From: Gammaproteobacteria bacterium
GTDB taxonomy: Bacteria; Pseudomonadota; Gammaproteobacteria; Acidiferrobacterales; SZUA-150
Assembly: GCA_029880755.1 (NCBI GenBank)
Contig: JAOUNW010000013.1
Location: 1 to 20,955, forward strand
Reading direction: 5' to 3'
DNA: 20,955 bases
Position numbers and translations under genes: made by a program. How positions within the stretch are numbered: position 1 is the stretch's first letter; the number at the start of each line of letters is the position of its first letter. The notes under the pieces are model-generated. The model was not told where the DNA came from. It saw nothing but the letters and a program-made list of their open reading frames with translations, and did not search any database. Shown here piece after piece: positions 15,711 through 20,955 of the stretch.

Positions 15711-16289
15711 CTAGATAGCCAATAACTTGCGGTTTTCGTAATGCTGCACCACCATCCTGGCAGGATTCCCGACAACCAATGCATGATCCTTTACATCATT
15801 CAGTACAGTAGACCCCGCCGAGATCGTGGCGCCATCACCAATCATAATGTTGCCCTGTATTCGGGAATGGGCGCCAATCCATACTTCGTTTCCTATTTTT
15901 TCTCCAGCTGTTCCGGCATTACCTCGAATACCGATTTTTACATGCTGATGAATTGAACAGTTCTCTCCGATCTCTATACCGCCGATCTCTATACCGCCAA
16001 AATGCCCGATATATAAACCCTTGCCAATTCGCGTATTCCGGTTTATACGAATTCCTGCAACGACTATCAGCGACCAATGCAACAACCAATAAACCGGCTC
16101 CAGCACCAGTCTCAGAGGAAGCAATACCTTCAATGATTTCAACCAGACTCCAAACCGGTAAACGATCAGTGCTTGCAGTCCTGGGTTCTCAAACAAGACA
16201 TACAACTTCTTGCCAATTCCAGGGTTCTCCTTGCTTGCCTCGATAATGTAGAAGCGCCGCAGATCCGCCTTGATGTTTTCCAGGGCCAC
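15711..16289 (-). CDS. Serine-acetyltransferase-like hexapeptide O-acetyltransferase (copy A)
   Basis: Acetyl-CoA-dependent acyltransferase with a left-handed parallel beta-helix (LbH). In polysaccharide loci such SAT-like proteins usually O-acetylate sugars rather than serine. The 192-residue product has an N-terminal helical part (1-80) and hexapeptide repeats from about 82 (INRNTRIGKGLYIGHFGGIE, then IGDGATISAGSTVL), ending VVGNPARMV. The start is GTG at 16289; no ATG is available in frame, and AGAGG lies about 10 bases upstream. It is 14 bases downstream of copy B and probably co-transcribed with it. A 15-base DNA repeat gives the doubled GIEIG (about residues 99-108). The acceptor is unknown. 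Confidence 0.87.
   Translation of the reverse strand: MALENIKADLRRFYIIEASKENPGIGKKLYVLFENPGLQALIVYRFGVWLKSLKVLLPLRLVLEPVYWLLHWSLIVVAGIRINRNTRIGKGLYIGHFGGIEIGGIEIGENCSIHQHVKIGIRGNAGTAGEKIGNEVWIGAHSRIQGNIMIGDGATISAGSTVLNDVKDHALVVGNPARMVVQHYENRKLLAI
15967..15996. repeat. 15-base tandem duplication inside the acetyltransferase gene
   Basis: CCGATCTCTATACCG occurs twice in direct contact, at 15967-15981 and 15982-15996. It encodes the doubled GIEIG in a hexapeptide-repeat coil. Identity at every base suggests a recent duplication or slippage event that kept the frame, although the resulting residues fit the coil pattern. Confidence 0.9.
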
Positions 16290-16303
16290 GATGCCATCAA
16301 CCT

Positions 16304-16870
16304 CTACACATAATCCTGAAATTCAATTGGTCTTTTTATAATACGCGCGGGATTGCCTTTCACCAGACTCTTCTCCGGAATGGTCTTGCTTAATACCGAC
16401 TCGGCATCAATAACCGAGCCGCTGCCAACTTTAATATCGCCATAAATCACTGAATCATGTCGCACAACAACATTGTCGCCAATTATCGGTGTCTCATTGT
16501 TGATACCCATGCCGATGGTTACATTATGCTCGGCAGTAAAATTCCGGCCGATACTCCGGGATCCAATAATGATCCCGCCCTTGCCGGACAGATACAGCCC
16601 GGGACCAAATTCGGTTGCTTCAGATATGTGTATTTTTCCCCAGGCCATGACGATCTTCCGGCCTATATGGTAGCTGGCTTTCAACAAACGCCGGAGCATT
16701 TTCCGGTTATCGCCTTGACACAGACGGTTAATACTATAGACGTATCGATGCAGAATAATGGCCAGTAAACCGGGATTGATGAGTCTGATTGCGGCGATAG
16801 GCAACGGATAGCGCTTGCCATCCCGGCTCCTGGTGTAGCGCATAACGTCTTGTTTTAAACAGCCAAACAT
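16304..16870 (-). CDS. Serine-acetyltransferase-like hexapeptide O-acetyltransferase (copy B)
   Basis: Second LbH acetyltransferase of the SAT-like type, 188 residues. The N-terminal helical region (1-75; MFGCLKQDVMRYTRSRDGKR) resembles serine acetyltransferase cap regions; the hexapeptide part starts near 80 (HISEATEFGPGLYLSGKGGI, IGSRSIGRNFTAEHNVTIG, VGSGSVIDAESVL) and ends VKGNPARII. ATG 16870 has a strong ribosome site, GGGGGAG, close upstream. It is the first gene of a two-gene minus-strand unit, divergent from the O-antigen-ligase gene. It is only distantly similar to copy A, so this is not a recent duplication; the two may acetylate different positions. No cysteine-biosynthesis neighbour (cysK) is present, which supports a glycan role. 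Confidence 0.87.
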   Translation of the reverse strand: MFGCLKQDVMRYTRSRDGKRYPLPIAAIRLINPGLLAIILHRYVYSINRLCQGDNRKMLRRLLKASYHIGRKIVMAWGKIHISEATEFGPGLYLSGKGGIIIGSRSIGRNFTAEHNVTIGMGINNETPIIGDNVVVRHDSVIYGDIKVGSGSVIDAESVLSKTIPEKSLVKGNPARIIKRPIEFQDYV

Positions 16871-17051
16871 GCTCCCCCAATACAGCCAGCGCCCTGTTTT
16901 GCCAATCTATCTCTATTATTATTTTCTGTTAAAATAAGTCTATTCCTGGCGAACAGATCATAACTAAAAGGGGCGTCAGGTGACAACTCACTGAGGCACA
17001 TTACTTCTTATTTTCGAATGAGCCAACAGTAATTTTTCAATTTTAGGTAAG
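16871..17051. promoter_or_regulatory. Divergent intergenic region, acetyltransferases versus ligase operon
   Basis: This 181-base AT-rich gap should hold promoters for both directions. TTGCCA at about 16898-16903 followed by AT-rich sequence is a possible plus-strand -35, and the stretch AATAATAATAGAG on the minus strand is a possible -10 region, but neither pair is convincing. AGGTAAG just before 17052 is the ribosome site of the downstream gene. No JUMPstart/ops element was found. Confidence 0.25.
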
Positions 17052-18275
17052 TTGCCAGAGACATATATGGCTTTTCTCTATAGTTTCATGAACCTGTTTC
17101 AACCGGGTATTGTCTTCCCTTCCCTGGCAGCCGCAAAACCCATGATGGTGATTTCCGCGCTGGCGCTCATGACCGGCATATCGAGCGATGCAAGTTATAA
17201 GCGGTCCCTAGCTTATAAACATCCGGCCTTTGTTTATTTGGTATTGTTCCTGGGCGTGCAGGTAATTTCCGTCTATCGCAGCGGCCTTCGTGAAATGCTG
17301 GACATGTTTCTCACCTGGTACCAATTCTTGATCTACATGGTGCTGGCAATTTTGCTCATCACAACAGCGGAACATCTCAGGAAGTTCGTCTGGGGCATGT
17401 TGCTCGCCGGTCAGTTTATTGTATTTTATGGTATCTATGTTGCCGTAAATAACCTGGGTACAACCGTGGGGGGAGCGGCTGCCGGCGCCTACGGTATGTA
17501 CGAGAACCACAACGACTATTCCTATGTCATCATTTTGATTCTACCGTTCCTGTATATGTTCTGGAAAAACAGTGAGCCCGGATTAAAAAAGATGATTTTG
17601 TTATTTTTCCTCGGCTCTTCGATAGCAGGCATGTTATTTTCCTTATCTCGCGGCGGCGCCCTGGCGCTGGTGTTTGAAATCTTTCTGATACAGCTTTATT
17701 TCTACAAGCAGAACAGGAAGAAGTTGCCCCTTATTATGATGGCGCTTCTAGGTCTAATGGTATTGTCATACCAATGGGCCAAGCGCGCTGAACACAGCAC
17801 GGAGTCCTACACCGCCGAGCAAGCGGAATCCTCCCGCATTGAATTATGGAAGGCGGGCAAAAACATGTTCAAGGCTCACCCCTTTCTGGGCGTGGGCAGC
17901 CGCAAATTCGGCGAATATGCCAAAGAGTATTACGACCTCAGTTATGACCAACTGGGAAAGAATGCTCACAATACCTACATACAAATTCTAGCAACCACGG
18001 GACTCATAGGATTCTTCGCTTTCATGGGATTCGCCTGGAAACTGATTAAGGATCTTCGTATAGACCGGGACACAGTCAAAGATAAAACTCTTGAATGTAT
18101 ACGGTCAGCCACCCTCATCAGTTTTTATTCATTACTATTCCGGGCCATCACAAACGCCAAACCTCATGAGTGGGGATTTTATATGTTGTGCGTTATCGGT
18201 GTAATTTGCATGATTCTCATACGAACCAAACAGGAAGAGGAAGCAGCGCAAGCGAAACCGGTATCGGTAACCTAA
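17052..18275 (+). CDS. O-antigen ligase/polymerase family membrane protein (WaaL/Wzy-like)
   Basis: Polytopic inner-membrane protein of the O-antigen ligase superfamily, which either polymerises lipid-linked repeat units or transfers the finished glycan to an acceptor. The 407-residue product has about ten hydrophobic segments, a cytoplasmic-loop motif SLSRGG (197-202) and the long periplasmic loop (about 241-310) ending in the family hallmark AHNTYIQILATTGLIG (305-320). The TTG start at 17052 has AGG four bases upstream; ATG 17067 is an alternative five residues later. The length and single hallmark fit both ligases and Wzy polymerases; with no lipopolysaccharide core genes nearby, a polymerase is at least as likely. 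First gene of a three-gene plus-strand unit. Confidence 0.87.
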   Translation: MPETYMAFLYSFMNLFQPGIVFPSLAAAKPMMVISALALMTGISSDASYKRSLAYKHPAFVYLVLFLGVQVISVYRSGLREMLDMFLTWYQFLIYMVLAILLITTAEHLRKFVWGMLLAGQFIVFYGIYVAVNNLGTTVGGAAAGAYGMYENHNDYSYVIILILPFLYMFWKNSEPGLKKMILLFFLGSSIAGMLFSLSRGGALALVFEIFLIQLYFYKQNRKKLPLIMMALLGLMVLSYQWAKRAEHSTESYTAEQAESSRIELWKAGKNMFKAHPFLGVGSRKFGEYAKEYYDLSYDQLGKNAHNTYIQILATTGLIGFFAFMGFAWKLIKDLRIDRDTVKDKTLECIRSATLISFYSLLFRAITNAKPHEWGFYMLCVIGVICMILIRTKQEEEAAQAKPVSVT

Positions 18276-18342
18276 TGAAGACAATTTTCTTCTCTGGTCA
18301 TAGCGAATCTTAAACCAATAGATTATAGAATTACTGCAAATC

Positions 18343-19539
18343 ATGAATCGGTCAGAGAAACTGGAATCTCACGTTGTCATCGTTACCACGTTCTACCCCA
18401 ATGCCGTATTACCGCAACGAGCGGTATTTCTGAAACAACTGGTGGAAGCACTGACTGACTATTGCTCAATAACCGTCGTGGCGCCCATACCCTACGCACC
18501 GGGGTTCTTGAAAAACAGTAAATGGGGCAAACTACGCTCGGTCCCGGCGCAAGAAACCAGTCATGGCGTTACCATATACCATCCCCGTTTTATCGCCGTG
18601 CCCGGAATGGAAGTGCTTTCCAGCATGAGTTATTTTCTTGGCACCCTCAAGCGTATCCGACAAATACGCGCTCAACACAAGAAAATCATCTTGAACGGGC
18701 ATCGCATTTATCCCGACGGCACCGGCGTCGCCCTGGTGGCGCGAGCACTGCACCTGCCCTATGTGCTCACGGCCCATGGCAGTGACATCAACCGCACGTT
18801 TACCCGAACCGGCAGGACATCACAGATGAAGGCAGCCATGCGCAGGGCTGATGCCCTGATTTCCGTCAGCAAGGCATTGATAAAAAAAATCACTAACAAA
18901 GTACCCAGGGAGATTCATCATATCCCGTGCGCAGGATTCAACCCGGCCCTGTTCAAACCCGATGCAACAGGCAAGCACCAGCAAGAGACCGGGCGGGTTA
19001 TTCTATATATAGGTGCGCTGCTGGAACTTAAGGGCACGGGATTACTGGTAGATGCCTGGCATATCTTGAAAAACGCCGGTTCCGTCGCGAAAAACGATAA
19101 GCTGGTTCTTGTTGGCGATGGCAATTACCGGCATATACTGGAAAGTAAAATCGCCCAGTATGGACTGGCCGACAGCGTTACCCTGGCCGGCAATGTTGAC
19201 CACAAGGACATTCCCCTCTGGCTAAACCGGTCAAACTTGCTGTGCCTGCCCAGTTATATGGAAGGCACACCCAACGTTATCATTGAGGCGTTATCCTGCG
19301 GCATACCAGTGTGCGCCACCAATGTTGGCGGCATACCGGAGGTGATACAAAATGATGTTAACGGTGTGCTAATTGACAACCTAAGTGCCGATACCATAGC
19401 AGCAGCGTTAGCCAAGTGTTTGCAAAAACGCTGGGACCGAACCGCACTGATAGAAAGTGTAAAGCAATACACCTGGGCCAATCTTGCCAAATCCTACTAT
19501 AGTGTATTCAATGAAATTGAAAAAAAATGCCTGCTATGA
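18343..19539 (+). CDS. Glycosyltransferase family 4
   Basis: GT-B retaining glycosyltransferase of 398 residues. The acceptor half starts at VVIVTTFYPNAVLPQRAVFL and contains the HGSDIN motif (145-150), as in many exopolysaccharide GT4 enzymes. The donor half begins at RVILYIGALLELKGTGLLVDA (218-238), with VGDGNYRHILE, and has a complete EX7E motif, Glu307 to Glu315 (MEGTPNVIIEALSCGIPV). ATG 18343 lies 67 bases after the ligase gene, with no clear ribosome site. Its 3' end overlaps the next gene by 13 bases. Likely adds a sugar to the repeat unit; donor unknown. It is more canonical than the GT4 at 7879-9030, which lacks the first motif Glu. Confidence 0.92.
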   Translation: MNRSEKLESHVVIVTTFYPNAVLPQRAVFLKQLVEALTDYCSITVVAPIPYAPGFLKNSKWGKLRSVPAQETSHGVTIYHPRFIAVPGMEVLSSMSYFLGTLKRIRQIRAQHKKIILNGHRIYPDGTGVALVARALHLPYVLTAHGSDINRTFTRTGRTSQMKAAMRRADALISVSKALIKKITNKVPREIHHIPCAGFNPALFKPDATGKHQQETGRVILYIGALLELKGTGLLVDAWHILKNAGSVAKNDKLVLVGDGNYRHILESKIAQYGLADSVTLAGNVDHKDIPLWLNRSNLLCLPSYMEGTPNVIIEALSCGIPVCATNVGGIPEVIQNDVNGVLIDNLSADTIAAALAKCLQKRWDRTALIESVKQYTWANLAKSYYSVFNEIEKKCLL

Positions 19540-20177
19540 AAAACCTGTTACGCAGCATCGCCAAAACCGCACTTCAACAATACGCCTTTCCCGGTGGCTT
19601 CTTTTGGCGCACCAACACCAGAATAGGCAATGCGGCGTGTTTGACCTTCGATGACGGCCCCAATCCGGAATACACGCCGGAAGCACTTAAGCTGCTGGGC
19701 AAACATGACATCAAGGCCATGTTTTTCGTGGTCGGTGAGAAAGTGGCCAAACATCCCGAGATTGCCCAACAGATCGTTGAAGCAGGTCATGCCATTGGCG
19801 GCCATACCTACACACATAAAATATTCCCGGAAATGACACAGCAAGAGCTGTCGGCGGATTTGATAAAAACGCGGGACATCATTAAACAGACGACAGGACA
19901 AGACACCACCCTGTTCCGGCCACCTCGTGGCCTGTTCCGCATGAGCCATCTTAAACAAACCGCTGCATTGGGATACCAGATGGTGCACTGGACCACCACC
20001 TACAGCGACTACAAACAAGACGGAGAAGATGCGTTACTTGAACGCATGCAACAGAATCAACCCCAGACGCGCGACATTATCCTGTTGCACGATAACAATC
20101 CGTATACTCTGTCCGCCCTGGACAAAATGTTGCCGGTCTGGAAAGACAGGGGACTGCAATTCTCGGCGGAGCTATAG
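19527..20177 (+). CDS. Polysaccharide deacetylase (NodB homology, CE4), compact form
   Basis: A 216-residue carbohydrate esterase family 4 enzyme with all five usual motifs: TFDDGPNP (40-47, catalytic and metal Asp), HTYTH (93-97, two metal His), RPPRG (131-135), the VHW-x-TTYSD segment (153-161) and LLHDN (186-190, catalytic His). It is close in size to NodB. The N-terminus is a short amphipathic stretch, not a convincing signal peptide, so it may act in the cytoplasm or at the membrane on lipid-linked sugars. ATG 19527 overlaps the GT4 gene by 13 bases; a second ATG at 19536 forms an ATGA overlap with the GT4 stop. Either implies tight coupling with that glycosyltransferase. Confidence 0.93.
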   Translation: MPAMKNLLRSIAKTALQQYAFPGGFFWRTNTRIGNAACLTFDDGPNPEYTPEALKLLGKHDIKAMFFVVGEKVAKHPEIAQQIVEAGHAIGGHTYTHKIFPEMTQQELSADLIKTRDIIKQTTGQDTTLFRPPRGLFRMSHLKQTAALGYQMVHWTTTYSDYKQDGEDALLERMQQNQPQTRDIILLHDNNPYTLSALDKMLPVWKDRGLQFSAEL

Positions 20178-20182
20178 CCAAC

Positions 20183-20280
20183 GGCGGATTCGCTAACGCT
20201 TAATCCGCCCTACAATAAATCCTTTCGTTCATGCCTATCTTTACGTAGGGCGCAATGGTATTTTTATCGCGCCGGAGGTG
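20183..20280. repeat. Intergenic repeat, unit 1
   Basis: Roughly 98-base unit opening GGCGGATTCGCTAACGC. GGCGGATT at 20183-20190 pairs with AATCCGCC at 20202-20209, giving a stem-loop right after the deacetylase stop, and the later part contains GTAGGGCGCAATGG. This style (GGCGGATT..AATCCGCCCTAC) resembles short dispersed intergenic repeats found in several gammaproteobacterial genomes. The hairpin may also serve as a terminator. Confidence 0.75.
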
Positions 20281-20288
20281 TTCGTTTT

Positions 20289-20388
20289 GGCGGATTCGCT
20301 GACGCTTAATCAGCCCTACATTAAATCCTTCCATCCATATCTACCCGGGCGTAGCGCGCAATGGCTTTCCGATTGCGCCGGATGTGGT
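20289..20388. repeat. Intergenic repeat, unit 2
   Basis: Degenerate second copy of the unit at 20183-20280, in the same orientation and eight bases away. The first 40 or so bases differ by only a few substitutions; the middle is more diverged. The first stem has one mismatch (GGCGGATT with AATCAGCC at 20308-20315). A second stem is perfect: GCGCAAT at 20356-20362 with ATTGCGC at 20372-20378. Confidence 0.75.
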
Positions 20389-20405
20389 GACAACCCACCC
20401 CGCGC

Positions 20406-20955
20406 TTACTTAACGTTCTCTGCCAGGAACATCAAAAAGTTTTGCGCCACAAATCGCCTTCCCACGGTGTTTAAATGGGAACCGTCATCGGTGTATTCCG
20501 GCGCCAGGGCATAATAGGTCTTGCCGTCATGCTGATAGGATACACGTGCACCATCAAGCCTGGTGGATTCGTATTCATACAAATCAAAAATCGGATCTTT
20601 TCCGCCATACTCCGCCAATAGTTTCTCCCTGAATTGGGCGCGCTTAACGTTATCCAGTTGGCCGCCAACGGGTTTACCCGTTATCTTTTTCAACCAGGCC
20701 TTGGGCCCGGTCTGCAACACCGTGATTGGTGTGGTGACATGAATAAACTGGGTATCAGGATGTTTCTTCTTAAGCTGCGCCATGTTGGCTTTGTAATGCT
20801 CAAATACTTTATCCACATCGGAATGGCGTTTGATGTCCACGTAACAATATTTATATAAAGCGGTATCAACCTTGCCCGGGAACTTTTCGTCCATATAACG
20901 GGCAAAATCCTCGTCCTTCAATTCCGGATAACCGTTCTTGCCCACTTTGGAGTGC
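20406..20955 (-). CDS. SGNH-hydrolase-like protein, 3' part (cut by window edge)
   Basis: C-terminal 180 or so residues of a protein whose frame stays open to the window edge (reading HSKVGKNGYPELKDEDF); the GTG at 20945 is internal, not a start. The end carries the block V Asp-x-x-His signature of SGNH/GDSL esterases, EYTDDGSHLNTVGRRF, followed by the typical FVAQNFLMFLAENVK. The middle segment VFEHYKANMAQLKKKHPDTQFIHVTTPIT fits the strand and helix before the active site in glycan-acetylesterase members. The nucleophile Ser block is outside the window, so the call rests on the C-terminal block. It converges with the deacetylase gene across the repeats. It may be an acetyl-esterase or acetyltransferase-like protein of the same locus. 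Confidence 0.75.
   Translation of the reverse strand, partial: HSKVGKNGYPELKDEDFARYMDEKFPGKVDTALYKYCYVDIKRHSDVDKVFEHYKANMAQLKKKHPDTQFIHVTTPITVLQTGPKAWLKKITGKPVGGQLDNVKRAQFREKLLAEYGGKDPIFDLYEYESTRLDGARVSYQHDGKTYYALAPEYTDDGSHLNTVGRRFVAQNFLMFLAENVK

Noticed and set aside
20471..20945. GTG at 20945 as the start of the SGNH-like gene
   Set aside because: The frame remains open to the window edge and the N-terminal catalytic block would be missing, so the gene is cut off, not short.
2712..20955. Island boundary or mobile-element origin of the polysaccharide locus
   Set aside because: No transposase, integrase, tRNA or flanking direct repeats are visible in the window, so horizontal transfer cannot be supported here.

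Overview
The window looks like a gammaproteobacterial chromosome. Its left end holds the block pncC-recA-recX-alaS, all on the minus strand, in an order typical of gammaproteobacteria, and RecA is of the standard proteobacterial type. I cannot name the genus. I see no tRNA, rRNA, transposase, phage gene or CRISPR array.

Layout. (1) 1-2638, minus strand: the 5' part of alaS, then recX, recA and pncC. (2) 2712-5195: an NAD-dependent sugar epimerase/dehydratase on the minus strand and, divergently, a UDP-sugar 6-dehydrogenase (tviB/wbpO type) with a TTG start. Together they probably supply a nucleotide-activated uronic acid. (3) 5223-10037, minus strand: a compact four-gene run. In transcription order it encodes a NodB-type deacetylase, a GT4 glycosyltransferase, an unusual 477-residue protein that may be a divergent deacetylase-fold enzyme, and a membrane GT2 glycosyltransferase. 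(4) 10323-15382: two exported proteins with the same TIG-plus-beta-helix architecture, one on each strand. They flank a SAM methyltransferase, and the second follows a small Fn3 lipoprotein with repeats. (5) 15711-16870, minus strand: two hexapeptide O-acetyltransferases of the serine acetyltransferase type. (6) 17052-20177, plus strand: an O-antigen ligase/polymerase family membrane protein, a GT4 glycosyltransferase and a second, complete NodB deacetylase that overlaps it. (7) 20183-20388: two copies of a degenerate intergenic repeat, then the 3' part of an SGNH-hydrolase-like gene running off the right edge.

How the genes work together (inference). From about 2.7 kb to the right edge the window reads as one exopolysaccharide or surface-glycan locus. 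It has precursor synthesis, at least three glycosyltransferases, polymerisation or ligation, and heavy modification (acetylation, deacetylation, possible methylation). It also has exported beta-helix proteins that may cleave, epimerise or bind the polymer. No flippase, Wza/Wzc export machinery or initiating phosphoglycosyltransferase is in the window, so the locus probably continues to the right or relies on genes elsewhere. The most unusual parts are the paired TIG/beta-helix proteins with their Fn3 lipoprotein, and three deacetylase-like proteins that all lack an obvious signal peptide.
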